Shown here piece after piece: positions 7,366 through 16,229 of a DNA stretch of 57,856 nucleotides; position 1 is the stretch's first letter; every line of letters begins with the position of its first letter. The DNA is from Cyanobacteria bacterium SZAS LIN-3 (GTDB taxonomy: Bacteria; Cyanobacteriota; Vampirovibrionia; Obscuribacterales; Obscuribacteraceae). The translations under genes and the position numbers were made by a program. The stretch covers positions 1-57,856 of the forward strand of contig JAFEAV010000035.1 in the NCBI GenBank assembly GCA_018266215.1, read 5' to 3'. The notes beneath the pieces are model-generated. The model ran no database searches and was not told the origin of the DNA. It worked only from the letters and a program-made list of their open reading frames with translations.

Positions 7366-8148
7366 TCACTGGCTTTTCCGATAAGCCAATCGCAGCGTGA
7401 AGTAGAGCATGGCGAGCGAAGCTACGCCCCACCAGATGCTCCAGACGACGGCAGGAATGCCCGTCGCTTGCGCCATGTTGGTGGCGTCTGAGAAGGAATG
7501 CGCCCCTGCCATGCCGGCCGATATCTGAATCAGCCAGACCACGTCATTGAGCGCATTGAGCGATATCTGCACCGCCAGGAAGAGGAGCAGAAAGTGCGCC
7601 ACGGTCTCGTTCAACTTGAGACCGGCGAAGAAAAGCACGCCGCCCATAGCCAGCGAAAGGCCGATGCTCATGAGGGCGGCGCTGCCGTAGTTGGCCATGC
7701 CGAAGGTCTGCACCATAAAGCAGAGATTGCCGATGCCGACCAGGGCGCCGAGGACCATCAGGACAGCCTTCGCATTGCGGCGGTAACGGCCGAAGAAGAG
7801 CAGCAGGCAGCCGAACAGAGTCGTGCCCAGGTAGCCCATCTGGCTGTAGATGAAGGGTATGCCGCCGCTGCCGAAAGTCAGTCCGGCATGACCATCACCG
7901 TCGTTGACGATGGTCAGACCGTGGACCGAACCGCCGGTGAGCACGCAGAAGAGGGCGTGTCCCAGCTCATGCAGATTGGTATCCAGGAAATCAACCGGCC
8001 GCAGCAGCAGCGCGCCCATGGGCGTGTGCGAGAGAAACAAACTGCCGACCGCCAGCAGCAGAATCAGGGCGAAGGAGGCCTTGGCCGGACTCTGGCTGGC
8101 GGAGGGTGTCGAAGGAGCTGGGACGGGGTTATCAGGTTTTCCAGGCAT
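7366..8148 (-). CDS. M50B-like membrane metalloprotease
   Basis: Six or more hydrophobic helices surround HELGH (residues 60-64), the HExxH zinc motif. NDGDGHAGLT follows shortly after, as in the M50B-like peptidases related to site-2 proteases, which cut substrates within the membrane. The N-terminus is Pro/Ser-rich. Its start codon lies 8 nt after the stop of the upstream PlsC-like gene and its ribosome site overlaps that end, suggesting translational coupling. A second zinc ligand near the C-terminus is not obvious, so activity should be treated as likely but unproven. Confidence 0.8.
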   Translation of the reverse strand: MPGKPDNPVPAPSTPSASQSPAKASFALILLLAVGSLFLSHTPMGALLLRPVDFLDTNLHELGHALFCVLTGGSVHGLTIVNDGDGHAGLTFGSGGIPFIYSQMGYLGTTLFGCLLLFFGRYRRNAKAVLMVLGALVGIGNLCFMVQTFGMANYGSAALMSIGLSLAMGGVLFFAGLKLNETVAHFLLLFLAVQISLNALNDVVWLIQISAGMAGAHSFSDATNMAQATGIPAVVWSIWWGVASLAMLYFTLRLAYRKSQ

Positions 8149-8156
8149 GATGGTCC

Positions 8157-9008
8157 TTATCGGGCAGGGTCGAGACTTTCCAGGCGTGCCTTGAGAAGCG
8201 CCATCGCCTCGTTGTCGCTGCGCTCGGTGAGCGTTGGACCGTAGAGCTCGGTGGTGCTGATCGGCTTGCCGATGTTGCAGACAGCGCCTCGCCGATAGAA
8301 GGCGAAGCCGAAGAAAACCATGAAGAACTGCACGGCGCGGTCAAACCTGGCCAGCCACTTGCCCGGATACTTGCCGTAGCGAGTATAGGCGGGCACGATG
8401 TAGACAGGCTTACCGAGCCGGATTGCGGCCTCACGAGCGATCTTTACCGCACCCGGGCGGAGGTCGTCGATGGAAGGCGAGAAGTTGGTCAGGCCTTCCG
8501 GGAAGATGACCATTTGCTGGCCGCTCACAAGCATCTGCGTGGCGGCTTCGCGAGTGCGAACGCCACCATCTTTGATGTTATCCTGCGCCGCGAAAACTCC
8601 GCGCTTCGACAGGTAAACACCGAGCAGACCGCCCAGCGACTGCATCACACGACCGTGGGCCATGTAACGCGCCGGACGATTGAGCGCCTGGGAAATGATC
8701 AGCGGGTCGATCCAGTGAGGGTGATTGGCACTGACGATGTTCGGCTCGGTCAGGTTATGCAGATTTTCCAATCCGACGTACTTGACCTTGCCCACCTGAA
8801 TGCCAATGAAGAAACGTGCAACGCGGTTGAGGCTGCGGACAGCCTCGGGTGTCGGCGGCGGGGCGACGTAACCACAGGTGGTGACGTCTTTTATTCGGCC
8901 GCGCATGCTGCGGTAACTGACCGCCCCCCAGACACCGATGCCGAGCGCCATGAAGGCGAGCAGGCACATTCCGAAGGCAGACGAAAGCAATAGCGCTGAA
9001 AGCGACAT
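8157..9008 (-). CDS. PlsC-like lysophospholipid acyltransferase
   Basis: The 283-residue protein has one N-terminal membrane helix (residues 5-32). It carries the acyltransferase motifs NHPHWID (His96 to Asp101, the HX4D catalytic motif) and FPEG (169-172, the acceptor-phosphate motif). This family moves an acyl chain to lysophosphatidate or related lysolipids at the membrane. ATG 9008 is preceded by AAAGGA. It is second in the operon, between the helical protein and the M50-like protease. Acceptor specificity is not readable from sequence. Confidence 0.85.
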   Translation of the reverse strand: MSLSALLLSSAFGMCLLAFMALGIGVWGAVSYRSMRGRIKDVTTCGYVAPPPTPEAVRSLNRVARFFIGIQVGKVKYVGLENLHNLTEPNIVSANHPHWIDPLIISQALNRPARYMAHGRVMQSLGGLLGVYLSKRGVFAAQDNIKDGGVRTREAATQMLVSGQQMVIFPEGLTNFSPSIDDLRPGAVKIAREAAIRLGKPVYIVPAYTRYGKYPGKWLARFDRAVQFFMVFFGFAFYRRGAVCNIGKPISTTELYGPTLTERSDNEAMALLKARLESLDPAR

Positions 9009-9067
9009 ATGATTATCCTTTGGCGGGAAACCCGGGATCCAGACAGGACCCCGGGTTTACTTCACGG

Positions 9068-9919
9068 TTAGAAATCGAGCGGCACGTCGCGCTGACTGCC
9101 GATCAGTGCCTTGCACAGATCGGTCATGGCACGATAGGACTGCTTGGCCGACTGGTTTTCCTGCAGGGTGAGCTGACGCGCACGCTCCAGAGCAGCGGCA
9201 AGGTCGGTGGCGACCCGGGTCTTCTCGGCGGTCTGGAGACCGGGCATGGCCTTGACCTCGTTCAGCAGGTACTGAGCGCCTTCGATGAAGAAAAGGGCCT
9301 TGTCCCAGGCACTGAGGAAGCGCAGCAAGCGGCCCTGCACCTCATAGTCGGGACTGGTGACGCAGATGTGCAGCAGGATGGCGCGATCACGCTCGAAGTT
9401 CCTGGGCTTCTCGATGGTCAGGCCTTCGTAGCCGTCGATGAGCGCGCGAATGGCCTTGTTCGTCTCCAGACAGAACTTGGCGTCGGCGCCGCTCGTGGGC
9501 ACGTAGATCGAACCGTCATGGTCAGCGTAGTGGCGCCGGAAGCGGCGGAAGAGGGCATCGAAATGCCCCTTCAACACAACCGCCAGCGAACGCGCGGCTT
9601 CGGGAGCCTTGCCGTCGAGACGGGTGCAGAGGATGGCGGCGGCGTCGCGACCAAAGGCCAGACGCTTGCCACTCTCGGTGGTGACATTGCCGCATTTGAG
9701 GACACGCCGCTCGCTGTCGTAGGCGGCATCGTATGCCAGCTGGAACAGCGCGGTGTTGACGGGGGAACAAGGGTCGGCACGGTCCGCGTCGCTGTCGAGG
9801 ATGGCAGCGGTACCGAGCCAGACAAGAGCTTCACCGGTTGCACCTTCGGCGCGAGCCTGGGCGGACCGAGTCAAAGCTTCCTTGATGTAATCATCAGGGG
9901 TCTTTTGAGAATTGCTCAT
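9068..9919 (-). CDS. Unknown soluble helical protein, first gene of operon
   Basis: Not recognised. The 283 residues are Ala-, Leu- and charge-rich and look all-helical, with no signal peptide, membrane helix or catalytic motif. The N-terminus (SQKTPDDY) resembles that of the unknown protein starting at 19813 (NQTPEHY), hinting at a shared domain. AAAGG precedes the start. It heads the operon with PlsC-like, M50-like and UPF0114 genes (gaps of 59, 8 and 43 nt), so it may act with membrane proteins. Confidence 0.7.
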   Translation of the reverse strand: MSNSQKTPDDYIKEALTRSAQARAEGATGEALVWLGTAAILDSDADRADPCSPVNTALFQLAYDAAYDSERRVLKCGNVTTESGKRLAFGRDAAAILCTRLDGKAPEAARSLAVVLKGHFDALFRRFRRHYADHDGSIYVPTSGADAKFCLETNKAIRALIDGYEGLTIEKPRNFERDRAILLHICVTSPDYEVQGRLLRFLSAWDKALFFIEGAQYLLNEVKAMPGLQTAEKTRVATDLAAALERARQLTLQENQSAKQSYRAMTDLCKALIGSQRDVPLDF

Positions 9920-10643
9920 AGAGAACCTTTCACTTGTTCAGTGAAAAAATTGCGTTGAAGAAAGGTGACCTAAATCCGTCCAACTCGCACCAGAACCTGG
10001 CGAGATAGAGTTTCGAGAGATAGTGATGCGGCTCTTGTTGGAAGTTTTTTTGATGAGCCTGAGAGATTTGGAGGAGGATTTAGCGCGTTCAACCTACGTC
10101 AGAGAAGCGCGTAAAGTCACTATGCATGCGCATTTATAAACAGCTCTCAAGATAAAAAGCCTCTAGTAAGTTGAGATCACAGCACGGTTGTCAAGGTGTG
10201 CGGGCTGTGCACAAGCGCCTTTGCGCCAATTGCGCTAGTTAAGCCGGCGCTAAATTTCACGTTCTTCTCCAGCAAAATACTCCGAAGCTTATAAGACTTT
10301 TCCCATAGTTGGCTCAGGTCATAGAGATCACGAGCCAATTTTCTTTAGATTCCAGACTCTGCTACTGATCGCTCCTATTTCAAAAACAACTCAACAAACC
10401 CATACCTGCCACACATTTTGGTCCTCTTTCCGAAGTTTCAAACTTCCGGGTGGAACTTCGCGTGTGCAGCATCTGATGCAATGATCCGAACAAGATCTCC
10501 CGCATGCGGATCATGGGTCTGGAGCAGCAGCAGTCCAGTATCTGAGCCCCGAGTACAACGTTTAGCTTTCTCAACCGGCCTACACCCTTAAGTCACACAC
10601 CACTGTGATTGGGGCGCTTCGCCATCTGACAAAGGACACCAAA
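9920..10643. other. Long divergent intergenic region
   Basis: About 720 bases between divergent genes, AT-richer than its surroundings, so promoters for both sides should lie here. I see no convincing gene. One hairpin, ATGATCCG (10481-10488) with CGGATCAT (10507-10514), stands out. Confidence 0.5.
10481..10514. promoter_or_regulatory. Inverted repeat upstream of the MscS-like gene
   Basis: An 8-bp perfect inverted repeat with an 18-nt spacer, 130 nt upstream of the channel gene. It could be a dimer-binding operator or a leader hairpin. Confidence 0.3.
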
Positions 10644-11387
10644 ATGGCTGAAAAATCTAGCTGGAGCATGCGCAGCGTCTGCGTGACGATTGCCCTTGTC
10701 TCGATAGCCGTGCTCGCCTCCGGCGGGCAGTGGCTCCCTGATGTTTTTGAGAAGATGCAGATTACGCAGTTCAAGGACCTGGGCGACAAAGTCGTGCCCC
10801 TGGCCGTGAACCTGCTGATCGGCGCTCTTCTTTTCTCTGTTTCGTACTTGCTCTATCGGCCGACCAAGGCCGCGCTCACCCGCACACTCGACACCGCCGG
10901 TGCGAGTGAACGAGGCAAGACGATGGTGCTCCGCACCACACAGCTCCTCTACTGGACGATCACGGTGTTCGTGATAGCGTCCCTGGTGGCACCTGACCTG
11001 CTCGGGAAACTCTTCCTCGGCATCTCGGTGTTCACCGCCGCGCTGGCTCTGGCTCTCAAAGACATCGCCGGTGACTTGTTCTCCGGTACTTTGCTCCAGG
11101 TCACCCGACGGTTCAATGTCGGCGACAACATCGCCATGATCGGTCTGGACGTCAAAGGACAGGTCGTCGACATCGGCTACCTTTCCACCCAGATCAAAAA
11201 CACCGACGGCATCCAGATCGTCCCCAACCGGGAGATGTGGGGCAAGTCGGTGAAAGTGCTCAAACCCGAGCCGAGCAAAATCATCCTGCCTCCCGGTTTC
11301 GTGCGCGAAAAGCCCAAGGCCCCGGAAGGCGATCACAAAGAGACGGGCGTGGCCAAGCTGCTTCGGCACTTCCACGACGAGCCGTAA
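10644..11387 (+). CDS. Small MscS-family mechanosensitive channel-like protein
   Basis: Three hydrophobic segments (about residues 12-30, 50-68 and 93-140) are followed by the MscS beta-domain signature: FTAALALALKDIAGDLFSG and a FNVGDNI turn, then IGYLSTQIKNTDGIQIVPN. This family opens under membrane tension to release solutes during osmotic downshock. ATG 10644 with AAAGGA (10631-10636) 8 nt upstream is preferred over GTG 10605. At 247 residues it is short, lacking most of the C-terminal cytoplasmic cage. It lies 54 nt ahead of the aminopeptidase, with a small hairpin between them. Confidence 0.85.
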   Translation: MAEKSSWSMRSVCVTIALVSIAVLASGGQWLPDVFEKMQITQFKDLGDKVVPLAVNLLIGALLFSVSYLLYRPTKAALTRTLDTAGASERGKTMVLRTTQLLYWTITVFVIASLVAPDLLGKLFLGISVFTAALALALKDIAGDLFSGTLLQVTRRFNVGDNIAMIGLDVKGQVVDIGYLSTQIKNTDGIQIVPNREMWGKSVKVLKPEPSKIILPPGFVREKPKAPEGDHKETGVAKLLRHFHDEP

Positions 11388-11409
11388 TCCCTTTCTTTTA
11401 AATTCACAA

Positions 11410-11424
11410 GCCTGCTTCGCAGGC
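11410..11424. promoter_or_regulatory. Short hairpin between channel and aminopeptidase genes
   Basis: GCCTGC (11410-11415) and GCAGGC (11419-11424) with a 3-nt loop lie just before the aminopeptidase ribosome site. This may be an attenuator or mRNA-processing hairpin. Confidence 0.35.
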
Positions 11425-11441
11425 AGAGATGGAGACAACTC

Positions 11442-12995
11442 ATGAAGTTTAAGACCACATCCGCGACCAACCCCGCCACCGCCAAGGTGGACACGCTCCT
11501 CGTGGGCGTTTTCGAAGGGGAGGTCAATGACCTCACCAATGCCACCGACTCCGCCAGGAGCGTCATCCTCGCCACCGCCAACGCTGCCCAGCGCCAGGCC
11601 GTGGCCGAGGGCTTCAAGGGCGCCGTCGGCGAGACCCTCGTTCACTTCTCGGACAATCGCCTGACCGCCAAGAACGTCGTGTTCTACGGCCTGGGCGCCC
11701 GGGACAAGACCAGCATCTTCACCTTCCGCAAGGCCGTCACCGCCGCCCTCAAGCGCGCCAAGGCCCTGAAGGCGGAAGTCGTCGGCTTCACCGCCCTCGA
11801 CGCCAAGAGCGTCGCCGGCGAAGGCACCGACACGGCCAAGGTGGCCGAAACCGTGGCCAGCTACGCTGCCATGATCGACTACGTGATGAACCACCAGAAG
11901 ACCGCCAAGGGCGGCCACAAGAAGGAAACGCGCTTCCGCAAGCTGCACCTGATCGTCGACGCGGCTTCGCTCGACGCGACGGAGCGCGGCCTGGAAGCCG
12001 GTTTCGCCGTCGGCCGCGCCGTCAACTTCGCGCGCGACCTGGCGAACGAGCCGGCCAACGAGCTCACCCCGCACGCCATGACCAAATACGCCCGGGGCGT
12101 CGCTGCCGCCAGCAACGGCACGATCAGCTGCACGGTGCATGACCGCAAGGCCCTGAAGAAGATGGGTGCCAACCTGCTCCTGGCCGTCAGCCAGGGCTCG
12201 GAGGAGCCGCCCTACCTGATGGACCTGGTCTACACCCCGGCCGGCTACAAGGGCGATGCTTCGAGCGAGGCCGCTCAGCTGACCATCGTCGGCAAGAGCG
12301 TCACCTTCGACTCCGGCGGCATCGACATCAAGGTGAACGGCGGCAGCCGTCACATGAAGCGCGACATGTCGGGCGGCGGCGTGGCCATGGCAGCGATCCA
12401 GGTAATCGCCGCTCTCGGCCTCAACATCAAGGTCCGCGCCGTCATGGCCGCCACCGAGAACATGGTGGACGGCAAGTCCTACAAGCCGGGCGACGTGCTG
12501 ACCTCGATGAACGGCCTCACGGTCGAAATCGACAACACCGACGCCGAGGGTCGCCTGACCCTGGCCGACGCCATCGAGTACGCCAAGCGCAAGGGCGACA
12601 CCAACATCGTCGACCTGGCCACCCTCACCGGCGCCGTCAAGGGCGTCACCGGCGACGTGGGCGCCTGCGCCTTCGGCAACCACGACGACTTCACCAACAC
12701 GGTGGTCGCCGCTGCCATGTCGCAGGACGAGAAGCTGCTGAACGTCCCCATGTGGGAAGAGTTCCGCGCTTCCAACAACACCGAGATGGCCGATCTGAAG
12801 AACTCCGGTGGCCAGCCCGGCTCGACCACCGCGGCCTTCTTCCTCCGCGCCTTCGCCGGCGAGGAGATCAACTGGGTGCACCTGGACATCGCCGGTGTGG
12901 CCTTCCGCGACCGCGAGCTGGGTCCCGACCCGCGCGGCGCCACGGGCTTCGGCGTGCGCACCCTGGTGGAGCTGGCTCGCCGCCTGGCGAAGTAA
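11442..12995 (+). CDS. pepA: Leucyl aminopeptidase (M17)
   Basis: The 517-residue protein has the M17 catalytic core: VGKSVTFDSGG (Lys285, Asp290), MKRDMSGGG (Asp308) and the signature NTDAEGRL (365-372) with Asp367, Glu369 and Arg371. It is a hexameric, two-metal cytoplasmic enzyme that removes N-terminal residues from peptides. The N-terminal domain (1-165) is divergent, as usual. GGAG lies ahead of ATG 11442. Codons are strongly GC-biased, in line with high expression. It probably shares a transcript with the MscS-like gene 54 nt upstream. Confidence 0.95.
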   Translation: MKFKTTSATNPATAKVDTLLVGVFEGEVNDLTNATDSARSVILATANAAQRQAVAEGFKGAVGETLVHFSDNRLTAKNVVFYGLGARDKTSIFTFRKAVTAALKRAKALKAEVVGFTALDAKSVAGEGTDTAKVAETVASYAAMIDYVMNHQKTAKGGHKKETRFRKLHLIVDAASLDATERGLEAGFAVGRAVNFARDLANEPANELTPHAMTKYARGVAAASNGTISCTVHDRKALKKMGANLLLAVSQGSEEPPYLMDLVYTPAGYKGDASSEAAQLTIVGKSVTFDSGGIDIKVNGGSRHMKRDMSGGGVAMAAIQVIAALGLNIKVRAVMAATENMVDGKSYKPGDVLTSMNGLTVEIDNTDAEGRLTLADAIEYAKRKGDTNIVDLATLTGAVKGVTGDVGACAFGNHDDFTNTVVAAAMSQDEKLLNVPMWEEFRASNNTEMADLKNSGGQPGSTTAAFFLRAFAGEEINWVHLDIAGVAFRDRELGPDPRGATGFGVRTLVELARRLAK

Positions 12996-13028
12996 GCTAA
13001 AGCAGCGACAGGGACGCGGCTGGGAGGC

Positions 13029-14024
13029 TCAGGTCGTCAGCCTGGTGAGACGGTTGAGGAGTTCCGCCACAAGCGAACGAATCAATCCGTCCACCGGCCC
13101 GACGGTCGTGCCTTCTATGCCGCGGGCCTTGCGTTCGACCAGCCATTCAAGAAACAACAAACGGCTCAGGGCCTCGGCAAAAGGCAGGGTGGCAAGAACA
13201 TCCTTCTCCTTGCGCCCGGACTCGAAGCAATAAGACTCGATGAGCTCGCCGCAAAAATTGTGGAAAGCGCCGTTTTTGTGGTGATTCAAGCTGAGGGTCG
13301 CAAGATCGACCAGCGGCACACCCAGGTTTGTAAACCAGGACCAGTCGATGATAAAGAGCCGGTTGCCGCGCTGGATGATGTTTTCAGCGTACAGGTCGCC
13401 GTGCACTAAGGAGATTGGTTCTCCGGCAAGAGGCGGGGCTAGAGTCTTGGCCAACCTCTCCAGCAGCTCGCCTTCACCCTTGTCTAAAAGCCCCCAGCTG
13501 GAAAGCTTGGAGCAAAATTCAGTGGTGAAGGACTCGTAGTCGATAGGAGAGAGAGACCGCAAAATGTTGAGCTGCATAAGCTCATCCGTGCGGTAGGAGT
13601 AAGAGCGATGCATTTTGGCCATTTCCTCGCCCATCTGCCTCGCCACCTCGGCCGAACCGCCTGACGAAATCAGGCTGTTTGTCCCCAGGTCCTCCATGAA
13701 CATCGCGGTCGCCTGCCCATGGTGAGCGGCCATGAAAAGTTGCGGTGAGTTGGAAATGGAAGGAATGAGGATGCGCTCGTGCAGATCCTGCTCGATGTCC
13801 CAGGGGGGCAAAACGATTTTGTAGATGAGAGATTGGGGCAGAGCGTCCTGGAACTCCAGCCTTTCCACGTAGGAGAGGTCACGGTGCCGGAGCAGCTCGC
13901 GCTTTACAATCGTCACCTGCTTACCGTAAAACTCCTTGAGCCAGGCGAAAAGCCTGTCCTCCGGGACCGGTTGCATCAAGTCGAGCGACGCATCATCTGA
14001 ATTGGTCTTACCTGGCGTGGCCAT
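13029..14024 (-). CDS. APH/choline-kinase-fold phosphotransferase
   Basis: A protein-kinase-like fold of the aminoglycoside phosphotransferase family. Brenner's motif HGDLYAEN (His208, Asp210, Asn215) supplies the catalytic base and IIDWS (Asp227) the metal-binding Asp. The family phosphorylates small molecules such as antibiotics, choline or sugars using ATP. ATG 14024 with GAGGAG just upstream is preferred; the frame stays open to 14213. It converges on pepA with a 33-nt gap. The substrate is unknown, so resistance should not be assumed. Confidence 0.8.
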   Translation of the reverse strand: MATPGKTNSDDASLDLMQPVPEDRLFAWLKEFYGKQVTIVKRELLRHRDLSYVERLEFQDALPQSLIYKIVLPPWDIEQDLHERILIPSISNSPQLFMAAHHGQATAMFMEDLGTNSLISSGGSAEVARQMGEEMAKMHRSYSYRTDELMQLNILRSLSPIDYESFTTEFCSKLSSWGLLDKGEGELLERLAKTLAPPLAGEPISLVHGDLYAENIIQRGNRLFIIDWSWFTNLGVPLVDLATLSLNHHKNGAFHNFCGELIESYCFESGRKEKDVLATLPFAEALSRLLFLEWLVERKARGIEGTTVGPVDGLIRSLVAELLNRLTRLTT

Positions 14025-14230
14025 TGGCTCCTCAAGAGTTGTCAGTGTCGGCGCTAACCTCAGGTCAGGCCAGAGTTTCCATTTTACTCTCGTGACAATA
14101 CCCGAACAGGGTTTGACATTCTTCTTTAGTTGCGGCAGCGACACAATCGCCAGCCGCCTTTCTTTGATACTTGCCCACACAAAGGGCTGTAACAACGCTT
14201 GTACCACAAGCAAGCAGTAGGAGGTAATTT

Positions 14231-15406
14231 ATGATTGACGGATCAGGCCATGATGGTCACGGCGGTCACGGTGGAATCGATGTCGGTCACTCCGGCGGAC
14301 TTTCCATCGGCGACCTCGACGTCGGCCACGGCCACCACGACAAAGGTCATCACCATGACGGATTCCATCATGGTGGTCACGATCACGACGGCAAAGTAAC
14401 CGTCGAATCTCTGATGGTCGCCCACTCTCACAGTGGCGCCCCGGGATTCGGCGGCTTCGGCCACGTACATGCCAGCGTCGACGCTCATAGCGGCATGCCC
14501 GACCACGGCCACCTCGGTGGCTGGAGCACGGGTGACGGCGTCGACCAGAAAGAACTGCTCAACCGCGAGCGGGCCTTCCTGGACAAGGTGGAAGCGGCCG
14601 CAAAGGACCCGCTGCGACGCAACTACGGCGTCCACGTGGTCTCTCACGGCTACATCGACCTGCCGAGAATCTTCACCGAGCTCGGCACAAAACTGGGCGC
14701 CATCCGAGTGGATGGTACCACCGGCAACTTCAACGGTGCCGACATCTCGCTCAACGAGCTGACTGACTGGTCTCGCTACACGCCGCCGTTCTCACGGCTG
14801 CGCCCGCCGGCCGGTTACTACAGCAAGGCCAGCGGCATCACGCACATCTGGCGGCAGTACTGGCAGGTCGCGCCCAAGACCTACTGGTGGAATCGACCCA
14901 AGGGTCGGCTCTGCTTCGACCGCAGCCAGTCCACGTACCTGGAAGTGAGCATTATCACCTGGTTCTTCGCGGCCGTAGGCGACTACGAAACCCGCATCGA
15001 CCTGAAGATAGTATCGCTGCCGGTGCTGGATCAGTACGACAAGACCTGGGCCATCCGCGGAGAACCGCTGAAGAAGCACCAGAAGCTCTGCGAAGGGCTG
15101 GTCGCCGGTTTGTTTGACGCACTCAAGTTCGCCAAGCCGACCGAGTGGGCCCGCGATCGCCGAGCCAAGCTGGTGCTGCTGCAGACGACACGTCCGGCGG
15201 CGGTCGAGCAATCGGGCGCCGACCTGGACACTCTGTTCGACAACTTCTCGGACGAGACCCAGTTCAAATCCGCCAGGGCAGCCTCGGCGGTTACTCTGGT
15301 AAGCACCGCCGTCTCGGCGCCACCACCCAGCACGCCACCCGCGCCGACAGGCAAAGAGGTGACGGTACGCGTGGAAATTCCCTCGCCGAAATTGCGTACT
15401 GACTGA
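14231..15406 (+). CDS. Protein with a His-rich N-terminus, unknown core
   Basis: The first ~100 of 391 residues are rich in His, Gly and Asp (runs such as HGHHDKGHHHDGFHHGGHDH), a composition that binds Zn, Ni or Cu. The core (about 105-330) is unrecognised and rich in Trp/Tyr, including a WRQYWQVAPKTYWWN segment. The C-terminus is Ala/Pro-rich. There is no signal peptide. A near-perfect AGGAGG lies 7 nt before ATG 14231, and a terminator follows at 15449. Metal binding is inferred from composition. Confidence 0.75.
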   Translation: MIDGSGHDGHGGHGGIDVGHSGGLSIGDLDVGHGHHDKGHHHDGFHHGGHDHDGKVTVESLMVAHSHSGAPGFGGFGHVHASVDAHSGMPDHGHLGGWSTGDGVDQKELLNRERAFLDKVEAAAKDPLRRNYGVHVVSHGYIDLPRIFTELGTKLGAIRVDGTTGNFNGADISLNELTDWSRYTPPFSRLRPPAGYYSKASGITHIWRQYWQVAPKTYWWNRPKGRLCFDRSQSTYLEVSIITWFFAAVGDYETRIDLKIVSLPVLDQYDKTWAIRGEPLKKHQKLCEGLVAGLFDALKFAKPTEWARDRRAKLVLLQTTRPAAVEQSGADLDTLFDNFSDETQFKSARAASAVTLVSTAVSAPPPSTPPAPTGKEVTVRVEIPSPKLRTD

Positions 15407-15448
15407 GCGGTTTTCTAAGGGCCATCAAGAGCCCTAACTTTCACACGG

Positions 15449-15484
15449 CAGCTCGGGCGTCGTCAGCCCGGGCTGCTGCTTTTC
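15449..15484 (+). terminator. Terminator of the His-rich protein gene
   Basis: CAGCTCGGGC (15449-15458) pairs with GCCCGGGCTG (15466-15475), with one G-T pair and a 7-nt loop, followed by CTGCTTTTC. It lies 43 nt after the stop codon. Confidence 0.65.
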
Positions 15485-15494
15485 CCCTACCAGG

Positions 15495-15537
15495 CTGGCA
15501 TATCGGATGCCAGTCGCCTGTGCATGTTTCAGGCGAC
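15495..15537 (+). promoter_or_regulatory. Two adjacent hairpins in the leader of the 15580 gene
   Basis: CTGGCAT/ATGCCAG (15495-15501 with 15507-15513) and GTCGCCTG/CAGGCGAC (15513-15520 with 15530-15537) touch at base 15513, so only one complete form can exist at the junction. They end 42 nt before the ATG. This could be a structured leader; it matches no riboswitch class I can recognise. Confidence 0.4.
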
Positions 15538-15579
15538 CGGGCGAGCCTTTTTCGCGGTCTGTAGGGCAGGATAAAAAAC

Positions 15580-16200
15580 ATGATGCAATTCAAACGGATT
15601 GTCTTCTTCACGGCCATCGCCGCGGCGATTGCCCTCTGTTTCTGGAGCTTCACTCCAACACCAGTTTTCAGTCCAAACCAAAACCAAAAGGCCTCCGTCA
15701 CGAGTACGCCCCCGGGCGTCCACGCGCCAATTCCAATCAACGGCAACGCTGTAGCCAATCCCTACCAGTACATCCTGGAAGTGTTGGCCAGCATCCCCAG
15801 CGGCACGAGCCTCGATCAGGCACAGTTTGACAGCGTGCTGGGTGTGGATGCGGGAAATTTCCTGCGTTCACTCAATGTCATTCACGTTGATTCACTCAAC
15901 GGCTCCATAAAAGTCCAGTTGAGCACGCCTTACAGCAACACCCTGAACGGCAACGAAATTCGCCTCGGCAAACTGGTGCAGTTCTCCTTCACGGTGAACG
16001 CCGCCGGTGTCCTTATCTGCGACCCGATCGCCGGTATCGACGTCAAGGCCAATGTCCTGCTCGGATGGATGCCTGTGAAGCATGTGGAAGTGTCGCACGA
16101 CACCGCCGGCAACACCATAATCGAAGTCGAGGTCTCGACGCTGTTTGGCACGGTCAAGCGCGTCGTCCGCCTCGATCCCGACGGAAAGCCTATACCTTGA
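15580..16200 (+). CDS. Unknown membrane-anchored extracytoplasmic protein
   Basis: Not recognised. An N-terminal hydrophobic helix (residues 6-24) is followed by a Pro/Asn linker and a beta-rich domain to residue 206. There are no Cys in the outer domain apart from one near residue 147 and no catalytic motif. ATG 15580 or 15583 could be used, with an AGGA element upstream. The next gene, a receiver protein, starts 29 nt downstream, so they are probably co-transcribed. Confidence 0.65.
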   Translation: MMQFKRIVFFTAIAAAIALCFWSFTPTPVFSPNQNQKASVTSTPPGVHAPIPINGNAVANPYQYILEVLASIPSGTSLDQAQFDSVLGVDAGNFLRSLNVIHVDSLNGSIKVQLSTPYSNTLNGNEIRLGKLVQFSFTVNAAGVLICDPIAGIDVKANVLLGWMPVKHVEVSHDTAGNTIIEVEVSTLFGTVKRVVRLDPDGKPIP

Positions 16201-16229
16201 GCCATTTAATTGGCAGCGAGGAAGTAACG

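Noticed and set aside
10593..12881. A 762-codon open frame on the minus strand opposite the MscS-like gene and pepA.
   Set aside because: It mirrors two well-supported genes; the openness follows from GC-rich third codon positions, and its translation is Gly/His/Val-rich with no motif.
1548..15160. GCGATCGC (HIP1) octamers, seen at 1548-1555 and 15153-15160.
   Set aside because: Only two noticed in 58 kb, near the chance expectation, so they give no evidence of a HIP1-rich cyanobacterial genome.
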